From contig NZ_JAQWCQ010000031.1 in the NCBI RefSeq assembly GCF_028705895.1, forward strand, positions 1 through 43,007: a DNA stretch of 43,007 nt, read 5' to 3'. How positions within the stretch are numbered: the stretch's first letter is position 1; every line of letters begins with the position of its first letter. The position numbers and the translations under genes were made by a program. The notes below the pieces were generated by a model. It had not been told where the DNA came from and searched no databases. It saw only the letters and a program-made list of their open reading frames with translations. This DNA is from Massilibacteroides sp. (GTDB taxonomy: Bacteria; Bacteroidota; Bacteroidia; Bacteroidales; Tannerellaceae). Below are positions 1 to 7,863 of the stretch, one piece after another.

Positions 1-48
1 TTTGCATCGTTCTATTATTTTATCATTATTATTAAAAGTTATCGTTTT

Positions 49-597
49 ATGAAAAAAGTTATTTTAAGTCTTTTAAGTTTATTAGTTGTTTCTGCAGTAT
101 CTGCACAATCATTTAACAAAGGTGATAAAGTCCTCAATCTTGGAATCGGATTAGGTAGTACCGTATATAGTGGTAGTGGGTATAAAATCACTATACCTCC
201 TGTTTCTGCATCATTTGAATATGGTGTAGTTGATAATCTTTTTGATGAAAAAAGTTCAATTGGTGTTGGTGGATATTTGGGATATACAGCAAGTAAATAT
301 GAATGGGGTACTAACTATGATTATAAGTATTCAAGCGCCATTGTTGGAGTAAGAGGTAGTTTCCATTATTCATTTATAGAAAAATTAGACACATACACCG
401 GCTTGTCTTTAGGATACAATATTGTTTCTGCTAAATCGGATTATAAAGAATTAGGCAGTTATAGTGCACAAGGTAGTGAAATGTATTTAGGTTGGTATCT
501 TGGTGCTCGTTACTATTTCAAGGAAACATTTGGTGTTATGGCAGAACTCGGTTATGATATTGCCTACCTGAACATAGGTGTAGCATTTAAGTTCTAA
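49..597 (+). CDS. small outer-membrane beta-barrel protein
   Basis: A 182-residue secreted protein. Residues 1-19 form a Sec signal peptide (KK, a hydrophobic core, then VSAQS). The rest alternates polar and aromatic/hydrophobic residues with Gly/Tyr-rich turns and ends in a Phe (VAFKF), as is usual for small OmpA/OmpX-like barrels of roughly eight strands. No plug, OmpA peptidoglycan domain or type IX sorting domain is visible. The ATG at 49 fits the signal peptide. The window opens with TTTG, which may be the end of a -7 box cut by the window edge. The gene appears monocistronic because a strong hairpin follows the stop. The specific role is unknown. Confidence 0.8.
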   Translation: MKKVILSLLSLLVVSAVSAQSFNKGDKVLNLGIGLGSTVYSGSGYKITIPPVSASFEYGVVDNLFDEKSSIGVGGYLGYTASKYEWGTNYDYKYSSAIVGVRGSFHYSFIEKLDTYTGLSLGYNIVSAKSDYKELGSYSAQGSEMYLGWYLGARYYFKETFGVMAELGYDIAYLNIGVAFKF

Positions 598-633
598 TTT
601 CTTTATCTCTCAAATAGCAGTTTGTAGAACAAA

Positions 634-661
634 AAGGGGAATGATGCAAAACATTCCCCTT
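634..661. terminator. bidirectional intrinsic terminator
   Basis: A perfect 10-base-pair stem (AAGGGGAATG at 634-643 with CATTCCCCTT at 652-661) encloses an 8-base loop. T-rich sequence follows on both strands. It sits between the convergent outer-membrane protein gene and tRNA-Arg and could serve both. Confidence 0.85.
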
Positions 662-684
662 ATTTTCAAATAAAAACCTTAATG

Positions 685-757
685 TGACCCGGGTGGGAGT
701 CAAACCCACGACCTTCAGAACCGGAATCTGACGCTCTATTCACTAAGCTACCGAGCC
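685..757 (-). tRNA. tRNA-Arg (anticodon CCG)
   Basis: Reading the minus strand from 757, a 73-base cloverleaf folds. The acceptor stem GGCTCGG pairs with CCGGGTC, with two G-U pairs. The anticodon stem TCAGA/TCTGA encloses the loop TTCCGGT, so the anticodon is CCG and reads the Arg codon CGG. The T arm is GTGGG/CCCAC with a TTTGACT loop. The discriminator is A at 685. CCA is not encoded; the next bases are CA then TT. A matched promoter lies directly upstream. Confidence 0.95.
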
Positions 758-766
758 AAAGACGTG

Positions 767-797
767 CAAAAGTAAACATAATCCACCAGTAATACAA
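767..797 (-). promoter_or_regulatory. promoter of tRNA-Arg
   Basis: On the minus strand, TTG at 797-795, a 20-base spacer, then TACTTTTG at 774-767 match the Bacteroidota -33/-7 consensus. Transcription would begin a few bases before the tRNA 5' end. Confidence 0.8.
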
Positions 798-874
798 GGA
801 CTGTTTGAAAAATGACAAAATGAAAGCATTCGTTAAATTAATGCTTCCAATTTGTAAATAATAACCGTTTTCCA

Positions 875-905
875 TTGTTCTTGTTTCATTATTCCTTTAT
901 CTTTG
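875..905 (+). promoter_or_regulatory. promoter of asnA-ung
   Basis: TTG at 875-877, a 20-base spacer, then TATCTTTG at 898-905 match the Bacteroidota -33/-7 consensus. The leader to the asnA ATG would be about 30 bases. CTTTGTG at 901-907 is repeated inverted (CACAAAG) shortly downstream, overlapping the expected start site. Confidence 0.75.
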
Positions 906-943
906 TGCTCTAAAATAAACAAACACAAAGGAATAAACAGAAT

Positions 944-1981
944 ATGAGTTACCTGATTAAGCCAACAGGATACACGGCTTTGCTTAACCTATCCCAAACA
1001 GAATTAGGAATCAAAAAGATTAAGGACTTTTTCCAACAAAATCTTTCTTCAGAATTACGCTTGCGACGAGTAACTGCTCCATTGTTCGTGCTGAAGGGCT
1101 TGGGAATTAATGATGATTTAAATGGCATTGAAAGACCGGTGACTTTTCCGATAAAAGACCTGAACGACAATAAAGCTGAAATTGTACATTCTTTAGCTAA
1201 ATGGAAGAGACTCACTCTTGCTGATTATGAGATCGAACCCGGTTATGGTATCTATACAGATATGAATGCAATCCGTTCTGATGAGGAATTGGGTAACCTG
1301 CATTCTTTATACGTGGATCAATGGGATTGGGAATTGGTTATGACCAATGAGGAACGAACTGTAAGTTTTCTGAAAGAAGTTGTGCAACGTATTTATGCTG
1401 CACTTGTACGAACGGAATATATGGTATTCGAGATGTTTCCGGAAATCAAGCCTATACTACCTAAACAGATTTACTTTATCCATTCGGACGATCTGTTGAA
1501 GAAATACCCTACATTATCTCCAAAGGAAAGAGAAGATGCGATTTGTAAGGAATATGGTGCTGTATTTATTATAGGAATAGGTTGTGATTTAAGTAATGGA
1601 GAAAAACACGACGGACGAGCTCCTGACTATGATGATTGGTCAACCGTTGCGGAAAACGGGCAAACCGGTCTGAACGGAGATTTGTTAGTCTGGAATACCA
1701 TATTGAATAGAGCTGTTGAATTATCGTCTATGGGTATTCGCGTTGACAGGGATGCTTTAATTAAGCAGTTGAAATTGGCTAAGGCGGAGGATAGGAAAGA
1801 ATTATATTTCCATCGTCGTTTGTTAAACAACGAATTGCCTCTCAGTATCGGAGGAGGAATCGGACAAAGCCGTCTTTGTATGTTTTATCTTCGCAAGGCG
1901 CATATAGGAGAAATACAAGCCAGTATATGGCCGGAAGAAATGAGAAGAGATGCTAAATTTGCAGGAATGCCACTAATCTAA
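944..1981 (+). CDS. asnA: aspartate--ammonia ligase
   Basis: Ammonia-dependent asparagine synthetase: aspartate + NH3 + ATP gives asparagine + AMP + PPi in the cytoplasm. The 345 residues are slightly longer than the roughly 330-residue family norm. The family opening is clear (YLIKPTGYTALLNLSQTE, then a LRRVTAPLFV segment), as is the class II synthetase-like C-terminal end (SIGGGIGQSRLCMFYLRKAHIGEIQ). The fold is related to class II aminoacyl-tRNA synthetases such as AspRS. The ATG at 944 lies about 30 bases after a good promoter. ung follows 12 bases after the stop, so the two are probably cotranscribed. Confidence 0.97.
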   Translation: MSYLIKPTGYTALLNLSQTELGIKKIKDFFQQNLSSELRLRRVTAPLFVLKGLGINDDLNGIERPVTFPIKDLNDNKAEIVHSLAKWKRLTLADYEIEPGYGIYTDMNAIRSDEELGNLHSLYVDQWDWELVMTNEERTVSFLKEVVQRIYAALVRTEYMVFEMFPEIKPILPKQIYFIHSDDLLKKYPTLSPKEREDAICKEYGAVFIIGIGCDLSNGEKHDGRAPDYDDWSTVAENGQTGLNGDLLVWNTILNRAVELSSMGIRVDRDALIKQLKLAKAEDRKELYFHRRLLNNELPLSIGGGIGQSRLCMFYLRKAHIGEIQASIWPEEMRRDAKFAGMPLI

Positions 1982-1993
1982 ATTAAAAGGATC

Positions 1994-2656
1994 ATGAATG
2001 TCAAGATTGAACAGAGCTGGAAAGGACAACTGAAAGACGAGTTTGAGAAAGACTACTTCAAACGACTAACCGATTTTATTCGATTGGAGTATCAGCAACG
2101 ACAAATATTTCCTCCTGGGCGAGATATTTTCAATGCATTCGAGCACTGCCCTTTCGATAAGGTAAAAGTTGTTATTCTTGGGCAGGATCCTTACCATGAA
2201 CCGAAACAGGCTCATGGTCTTTGCTTCTCAGTTCAGGAAGGTACTCCTCCTCCGCCCTCATTACTAAATATCTACAAAGAAATCGAATCTGATCTCGGAA
2301 AGTCTGCGCCAAAAGATGGGGATCTAACTCGGTGGGCTGATCAAGGTGTTTTATTACTCAATGCGACATTAACTGTCCGTGCGCATCAAGCAGGATCTCA
2401 TCAGAATAAAGGCTGGGAAACGTTTACTGATGCCGTAATTCATCGTCTTGCTGAACATCGTCAACATCTTGTCTATATATTGTGGGGATCTTACGCGCAA
2501 CGCAAAGGGGCATTTATTAATACGTCAACCAACTTAGTCTTAAAATCAGTGCATCCATCTCCATTATCAGCATACAGAGGATTCTTTGGATGCAAACATT
2601 TCAGTAAAACAAATGATTATCTTATCGCAACAGGTCAAGCTCCTATCAACTGGTAA
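1994..2656 (+). CDS. ung: uracil-DNA glycosylase
   Basis: Family 1 UDG, which removes uracil from DNA to start base-excision repair. All signature motifs are present in 220 residues. The water-activating loop GQDPYH has its catalytic Asp at residue 65. The Pro-rich loop is PPPPSL near 85-90 and LLLNATLTV near 119-128. The minor-groove intercalation loop HPSPLSAYRGFFGC has its catalytic His at 187 and intercalating Leu at 191. These positions nearly coincide with the E. coli enzyme (Asp64, His187). It is second in an operon with asnA. Its stop is only 4 bases from the stop of the opposing lptD gene. Confidence 0.98.
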   Translation: MNVKIEQSWKGQLKDEFEKDYFKRLTDFIRLEYQQRQIFPPGRDIFNAFEHCPFDKVKVVILGQDPYHEPKQAHGLCFSVQEGTPPPPSLLNIYKEIESDLGKSAPKDGDLTRWADQGVLLLNATLTVRAHQAGSHQNKGWETFTDAVIHRLAEHRQHLVYILWGSYAQRKGAFINTSTNLVLKSVHPSPLSAYRGFFGCKHFSKTNDYLIATGQAPINW

Positions 2657-2660
2657 GTGA

Positions 2661-5411
2661 TTAATACCAACTCTGTCCGTCTCTGTAATTGCTGCTTTGA
2701 TCCCATTTCAGGTCTTTCAATAAAGAGGAGTTTACCGCTATAGAAAAAGAGTAGGTTTTATATGGCCCTATAGGAACAAAACTTGCGGTCATCTGCCAGC
2801 AGTGAAGTGAACGTGATATGTTGCAATTCATAAAGGCAATCTTTTTGTTATCAAAGTCATAGGTTGCATTAAAGTTAAATCGCCAGTTCTTTGTTGGCTG
2901 TATATTCCCGTTAAAGCTCAGGTTATGGGTTAATTTATACTTATACTCTTTATTCTTAATGTCAATCTTTTGATTGTCATATCCTAAATTCATGCTATAA
3001 TTAAAAGACAAACTCCAGGGGACTTTATTCATATAATATCCATCTGCATCAGCGTCTGATGCTTCGTTTGACTGATCTTTTCGGAGTCTTCCTCCCGAAG
3101 CTGTTTCCGTTTCCTGTTGCCCCGTTTGTTCCTGTCCAAAATCATCCAAGCCCGTCTGTCCCTGTTCTTCTCCTGTACCGTCTGTTCCTTTTGCTCCTTT
3201 TTTATCAGAGCCTCCTCCGAACCATTTTGAGAACGTATCATTATTCAGGGTATAAGAAAAGCTGGTTCCGGTTGAACGTAAACGTCCAAAACCTTTCCCT
3301 GCTTCCCAGCGAGTCTTGTTTTGTCTGCTTAACGTTTTAGAAACTTCATTATACTCGTAAGTATATGTATCAAAAGTTGCATTCAGATTCAGCGTATAAC
3401 TTTTTGATAATTTCAGACGTAGAGAAGAATTAATATCACTCCATTGAAAAGAGTCAGCCGCCAGATTATTACTAATAGAGAACGACAGTTTATCGATCAA
3501 ACTAATCTTCCTAAATCCAGTAGAATCTTTGTCCGAACGAATCTTTGCTTCCACATTATTGGATACAGAAAAACTAACACTTCCTCTTTTCCCCTTGGAA
3601 GGATATCCGAATTGACCATTTTCAAAGGGACTATAAGAGTATTCTTTCTTTTCACCATTTATATCCTCATATATAAACCGTTCGTGATATCCATAATGAG
3701 AAGCGCCAAAATCAGGAGCGGCACTAAGTGAGACAGAAGGTTCGAAACGATGTCGTATCATCTGAACTTTGTCTCCGAATATTGTCCATGGTTTAAAGTT
3801 TCCATAAACTGTTGTCGATGCAGAAACCGATGCGTCGTAATCATATACCCGATAAAAACCATAGAGCGTATCTTTGGCAACAACGGAGTTGGTCTTTAAA
3901 TCATATTCCTTATTCACTTTGTTAGAATACCAGCGTTCCGTATAATTTACACTTGGTGTAATATTAATATAGTTAAAGAGGGAGAATGTTGCACTTATCG
4001 GAATCTTATGTTGCATTGCATTCTTCCAATCTTTGATTATATTGGCATTAAGGAATTGATCTTCTTTCGTGTTTATGTTATTACGTAAATATCCTGTATA
4101 AGACATGGATATTTTTTCGTACCAACGTTCTGCTCCGACTCGTTGTTTTCTTTTGAATGGGAATATACGGCTCATAGTTACCGTAATGTCGGGAAGGGTA
4201 ACCGCTAAGGATGAATCTTTCATACGTTGGTTTACACTCATTGTACCCGAAAGACTAAACGGGCTATTTGGAAAACGTTTCGTGATATTTACAGTAGAAC
4301 TTTTGTTGTTTTCCGTTGCGTTCAGGTATCCACCTCCACTATTGGAATGTAATCCGTTTGCATTATTCCGGTCAAAACTACTTGTCGAGAAGTTTACACT
4401 TGCTGAGAATGTTAAGTATGGATTTGCTTTTGCATCTTGCGAATGCGACCAGTTTATTTTAAAGTCTTTTGACAAAGAATAATCAGGGAGTTTATCGCCA
4501 CGGATCACATCACCGTAGCGTGAAACCTGATAAGCGGCATTGAAGCTGCCGGAATATTTGTATCGTTTCCGGTAGGATGAACGTGCCGCTAATCCCCAGG
4601 AACCCTTTGTGTAAATCTCACCGGTCAGGGCAAGGTCTATATAATCACTTAAAGCAAAATAGTATCCCCCGTCACGCAGATAAAAACCACGCGTGTTCTC
4701 CTCCCCGAAAGTCGGCATTAGTATTCCCGAAGAATAAGTGCTCGTAAAAGGGAAAAATGCAAAAGGTAATCCAATTGGATAGAGAGGTACGTCTTCGAGT
4801 ACAAGATAAACCGGTCCGGTTACAATATCTTTTTTAGGCCTTACTTTAGCCTTAGTCATATGAATGTAGAAATGAGGGTGGTCGTGATTGTCACAAGTCG
4901 TATATCGTCCCGGTGCCATATTTAAAGCATCCGAAGGCATCTTTTTTGTGCGCCCCGAGGTTACATATCCTTCTCCTTGCTGTGTAATAACATCTGTAAT
5001 AAAGCCCTTTTTGGATTGGAAGTTATAACGCATTGTCTTCGACTCATACTGTTGTTCTCCTTCTTTGAAAAGAGGATATCCAAATTCGAGTCCGGCAGAG
5101 TCTAAGCCAAAAGTAGCATATACAAGACTACTGTCCATATTCAACTCGATCTCTTCAGACTCAAGCTCAATGTTTTGATAAGTTACTTTCCCCTCTCCAA
5201 ACAGGTAAGCCCAGTTTCCTGCGGTCATTACAATAGAATCTTTCGCCTGATAATTAACAGGAGCCTCTAATCCGGTCTTTTTAGGAAGAACAGTATCTGC
5301 AGGCGTCACATCCAGACTATCCGCAGGTGTAATACCTTCCTGAGCAGATGCGATGAAGCTTCCGGTTAAAAGAAAAAGCAGAATTATAAAGACTCTGTAT
5401 TTTAAGAACAT
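2661..5411 (-). CDS. lptD: LptD-like LPS assembly outer-membrane protein
   Basis: A very large outer-membrane barrel expected to insert LPS into the outer leaflet. I place the start at the ATG at 5411 (916 residues). The frame stays open to a TTG at 5441, but that codon is part of a -7 box, and a clean signal peptide (MFLKYRVFIILLFLL to FIASAQ) begins at 5411. An LptA/OstA jelly-roll follows (about residues 45-160). Next is the segment TTCDNHDHPHFYIHMTKAKV found in Bacteroidota LptD-like proteins, then a long Tyr/Ser/Asn-rich C-terminal barrel. A low-complexity Gly/Gln/Glu/Asp stretch interrupts the barrel around bases 3037-3220. Sequence similarity to proteobacterial LptD is weak, so the role is family inference. 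Confidence 0.85.
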   Translation of the reverse strand: MFLKYRVFIILLFLLTGSFIASAQEGITPADSLDVTPADTVLPKKTGLEAPVNYQAKDSIVMTAGNWAYLFGEGKVTYQNIELESEEIELNMDSSLVYATFGLDSAGLEFGYPLFKEGEQQYESKTMRYNFQSKKGFITDVITQQGEGYVTSGRTKKMPSDALNMAPGRYTTCDNHDHPHFYIHMTKAKVRPKKDIVTGPVYLVLEDVPLYPIGLPFAFFPFTSTYSSGILMPTFGEENTRGFYLRDGGYYFALSDYIDLALTGEIYTKGSWGLAARSSYRKRYKYSGSFNAAYQVSRYGDVIRGDKLPDYSLSKDFKINWSHSQDAKANPYLTFSASVNFSTSSFDRNNANGLHSNSGGGYLNATENNKSSTVNITKRFPNSPFSLSGTMSVNQRMKDSSLAVTLPDITVTMSRIFPFKRKQRVGAERWYEKISMSYTGYLRNNINTKEDQFLNANIIKDWKNAMQHKIPISATFSLFNYINITPSVNYTERWYSNKVNKEYDLKTNSVVAKDTLYGFYRVYDYDASVSASTTVYGNFKPWTIFGDKVQMIRHRFEPSVSLSAAPDFGASHYGYHERFIYEDINGEKKEYSYSPFENGQFGYPSKGKRGSVSFSVSNNVEAKIRSDKDSTGFRKISLIDKLSFSISNNLAADSFQWSDINSSLRLKLSKSYTLNLNATFDTYTYEYNEVSKTLSRQNKTRWEAGKGFGRLRSTGTSFSYTLNNDTFSKWFGGGSDKKGAKGTDGTGEEQGQTGLDDFGQEQTGQQETETASGGRLRKDQSNEASDADADGYYMNKVPWSLSFNYSMNLGYDNQKIDIKNKEYKYKLTHNLSFNGNIQPTKNWRFNFNATYDFDNKKIAFMNCNISRSLHCWQMTASFVPIGPYKTYSFSIAVNSSLLKDLKWDQSSNYRDGQSWY

Positions 5412-5438
5412 TTTGTTTACTTGACCGTTATCAAACTG

Positions 5439-5446
5439 CAAATGTA
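5439..5446 (-). promoter_or_regulatory. -7 box of lptD
   Basis: TACATTTG read on the minus strand from 5446 to 5439 matches TAnnTTTG. The predicted start is about 5433, which gives a leader of about 20 bases and supports the ATG at 5411. I see no well-spaced -33 TTG. Confidence 0.5.
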
Positions 5447-5472
5447 TAACAAAATACTGCTTTAGACTTCTT

Positions 5473-6015
5473 TTATTCTCCTAAAAAGAGTTTACACCAC
5501 GCCTCAAAGCGCGCTTCAGTTTCATTCCCATACTTGGAAAGCCCCTTTTTTATCTTGTCAATAGGCTTTTCTTTATCCAATTTTGTCTTACTGAAAAACT
5601 TATCGGCAAAACAAATGAGTTGCTCTTCCATTGAGACCGGCAACATGTCCCGATGCGGAAGAGGTAGTTCTTCTTTTTCTATCATTTCCAAAGAAATACC
5701 CGTTCCGGTATGACGCTCACAGACCAGAGCATGTTTTGGTAACCCCTCTTTACGTAATAACTCTGCCCCCAAATATCCATGACAGATATAAGGCGCTTCT
5801 CCATGGCAATCTATCCCCGGTGCATTACACAAGAAAACTCCTATGTCGTGCAGCATCGCAGCTTCTTCTATAAAGTTCGTATCCATGTCGAATTCCGGGT
5901 GCATAGCTGCGATAGCTAATGCTTTGTCAGCAACACTTCTACTATGAGAAACCAGTATTCGATATGCCTCAGAAGATGGATCGTAATATTTGGAAATAGT
6001 ATCTAATGGATTCAT
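5473..6015 (-). CDS. HD-domain metal-dependent phosphohydrolase
   Basis: A 180-residue HD/HDIG-superfamily protein. Visible metal ligands are His24 (LVSHSRSVAD), the His56-Asp57 pair in AAMLHDIGVF, and later histidines in CHGEAP, CHGYLGAELL and CERHTG. Family members hydrolyse phosphate esters such as nucleotides or (d)NTPs; the substrate here cannot be read from sequence. The layout H...HD...H...H with a short C-terminal helical part matches uncharacterised HD proteins common in Bacteroidota. It lies 61 bases upstream of lptD on the same strand and could share a transcript, though lptD appears to have its own -7 box. Confidence 0.85.
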   Translation of the reverse strand: MNPLDTISKYYDPSSEAYRILVSHSRSVADKALAIAAMHPEFDMDTNFIEEAAMLHDIGVFLCNAPGIDCHGEAPYICHGYLGAELLRKEGLPKHALVCERHTGTGISLEMIEKEELPLPHRDMLPVSMEEQLICFADKFFSKTKLDKEKPIDKIKKGLSKYGNETEARFEAWCKLFLGE

Positions 6016-6053
6016 AAATAAACGACTTAATTGTGATAATGAAAATATTTTTT

Positions 6054-6129
6054 AAGAACATTCTTTTTTATTAGTTTTTTAAATGAAAAAGAAATAAGTT
6101 TTGATAATCAATTGTTTATGAATGTTCTT
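6054..6129. repeat. 10-base inverted repeat in AT-rich gap
   Basis: AAGAACATTC at 6054-6063 is perfectly inverted as GAATGTTCTT at 6120-6129, separated by 56 AT-rich bases. The gap lies between the HD gene promoter side and the 3' end of the AlbA_2 gene. Pyrimidine-rich tracts follow to 6160. It could be a long-looped terminator for the AlbA_2 gene or a protein site. Confidence 0.4.
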
Positions 6130-6159
6130 TTTTAAATTCTTTTTTCTTTCTTTTCTTTT

Positions 6160-7800
6160 TTACCATTTAGGTAAACTATAGCGTCTGTTTGTTTTAGCAC
6201 CTTCGGTATTTAGTTCGTTGTTTGCAACCATCGAATAGATGATCTTTCTTATTTCTTTTATCTCTGTATCCGGCAGACGAGCAGCAATATCAGAAATTTT
6301 GCTCTGAGAATACTTTTTAATATCTTCCACGATAAGCGCTTTTAGTGCATGAGGCTCTAATGTTTTAAGACTTGTTTTAATATTAACTTTAGCATTTCTA
6401 ATTAATGTAGGATTCACATAAAACTGAGTTCCTTTTTTTATTCCACTTTTACAAATTATCCCATCTTTAAGTAAGCGTTCGGTATAACTTCTTAAGCGAT
6501 CTTCCTCTGTTAATTGTAAATAGGATGAGAGTTGAGTTGAAGAGATTTTCTTTTCTCTGACAATAATGCCAAATGCAATGTATCCTTTTTGAGTTAGTTG
6601 ATAATTCTCCAAAACGAAATCGAGTAACGGTAATGATTCAATATCTATAATTTCTGCAGATTGAGAAACTGTTACTTCATTATACGACGATTCAATAAAT
6701 GGCTGATTTTTCGCCTCCATAGCATTTAATTCATAGATTAGATCATAACCAGACCCTTCGCCTTCCATCAATTCTAAAACACTCATAATCTCAATTAAAT
6801 TCGGATTACGCCTGTGTTTTGCATGTAAAATATTGTCTTTAGTAATACCTAAAGGTAAACCTCCGGGATTTGATATTTCCAATCTATCAGGAAATACTCT
6901 GATCATTATATCGCTTGAGATAGTAAAGCTTTTATGCGCAAAAGCATTAACTAATAGTTCTCGAATTAATTTAGGATGATAATGACGGATCTGTTTTCTG
7001 AACAAGCCGCTTGGGAATTCGTAAGAATAAGTCAATTCTATGGCTTGTTTTTCTATCTCTAAAAGCAATTCTTTGGGGTTTAGTCGATTGTCGTGCCATT
7101 CTTCTTTTCTTACTTTCCTTTCTAAACTATCATATACAATATATTGTACAGTAATGGGATAAGAAATTGTGCTTCTCTGTTTGGCACTCCCCAACCAAAG
7201 TACACCTAAATTTGTGAGAAATCCATTGTCTATCAGATGATAATTTTCTGCGATTTCAATATCGTCTAATTGCTTAACGTGATCTTTGACTCTTGGCGAG
7301 CGCCGTATCTCGTTTGCGAGCAATTTCAAATTCTCTAATGTAGAATTCTCAAATTTAAACCGAGAATGAACAATTTCCCATTGATAAGTACCTTTTTCTT
7401 CACTCAATCTTTGTATATCTTCACTTCTTACCGGCTCACATTTATCAGCAACACGAAGATATATTTTCCCGTCAGAAGTTGTCGCAATAGACTTGGTGGA
7501 GGGGTACACGTATATTATAAAATATTGACTGTCAGTTTCGCTATTAAGGATTTCAGAGCTTGTTAATGCAACATTAAAGCAGAGGCTCCTGAGTTTTGTT
7601 ATTGCGTCATTTACTTGAAGCAAAGATAACGTCTGACCAGATAAAGGTTTTTTCTTTTTATCATCGTAACCGATATAAATTTTCCCTCCTTGGGCATTTG
7701 CGAAAGCAACACAAGTTACGGCTAAATCTTTGAAACCTTTATCTCCTGTTTTTATCTTCTGAATACTTTTATACTCTGTTGTCTGTTTTTCACTATCCAT
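6160..7800 (-). CDS. AlbA_2 (Schlafen-like) / HATPase_c_4 putative regulator
   Basis: A 546-residue protein starting at the ATG at 7800 (MDSEKQTTEYKSIQ). The frame extends to a TTG at 7833 that lies inside a -7 box, so that start is rejected. Residues about 5-135 are an AlbA_2/Schlafen-type nucleic-acid-binding domain (EYKS, FANAQGGKIYIGYDD). Residues about 275-350 are a RecG-like HATPase_c_4 segment: LLVNAFAH at 282-289 and NPGGLP near 312-317, then RRNP and GEGSGYD. Winged-helix segments occupy about 390-546. Such proteins are usually annotated as transcriptional regulators or 'ATP-dependent DNA helicase RecG-related', without helicase motifs. Some relatives occur in defence islands. The specific target is unknown. 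Confidence 0.85.
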   Translation of the reverse strand: MDSEKQTTEYKSIQKIKTGDKGFKDLAVTCVAFANAQGGKIYIGYDDKKKKPLSGQTLSLLQVNDAITKLRSLCFNVALTSSEILNSETDSQYFIIYVYPSTKSIATTSDGKIYLRVADKCEPVRSEDIQRLSEEKGTYQWEIVHSRFKFENSTLENLKLLANEIRRSPRVKDHVKQLDDIEIAENYHLIDNGFLTNLGVLWLGSAKQRSTISYPITVQYIVYDSLERKVRKEEWHDNRLNPKELLLEIEKQAIELTYSYEFPSGLFRKQIRHYHPKLIRELLVNAFAHKSFTISSDIMIRVFPDRLEISNPGGLPLGITKDNILHAKHRRNPNLIEIMSVLELMEGEGSGYDLIYELNAMEAKNQPFIESSYNEVTVSQSAEIIDIESLPLLDFVLENYQLTQKGYIAFGIIVREKKISSTQLSSYLQLTEEDRLRSYTERLLKDGIICKSGIKKGTQFYVNPTLIRNAKVNIKTSLKTLEPHALKALIVEDIKKYSQSKISDIAARLPDTEIKEIRKIIYSMVANNELNTEGAKTNRRYSLPKW

Positions 7801-7830
7801 TATTTGCTTATTTTGTGATAAACATTTCTG

Positions 7831-7838
7831 CAAATATA
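7831..7838 (-). promoter_or_regulatory. -7 box of the AlbA_2 gene
   Basis: TATATTTG read from 7838 to 7831 on the minus strand matches TAnnTTTG and lies 30 bases before the ATG at 7800. No clear -33 TTG is seen. Confidence 0.5.
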
Positions 7839-7863
7839 GTGATATTTATGCCATGAGTATCTA

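Noticed and set aside
49-597. Type IX secretion cargo
   Set aside because: The protein ends as an outer-membrane barrel strand (VAFKF) and lacks the conserved C-terminal sorting domain.
666-875. 69-codon minus-strand ORF
   Set aside because: It overlaps the tRNA-Arg gene and its promoter; the coding appearance is accidental.
5412-5441. Upstream TTG start for lptD (and similar TTG/GTG extensions at 7833, 25206 and 39357)
   Set aside because: At 5441, 7833 and 25206 the extended codon overlaps a TAnnTTTG promoter box; at 39357 it lies in an inverted repeat. Internal ATGs give better N-termini.
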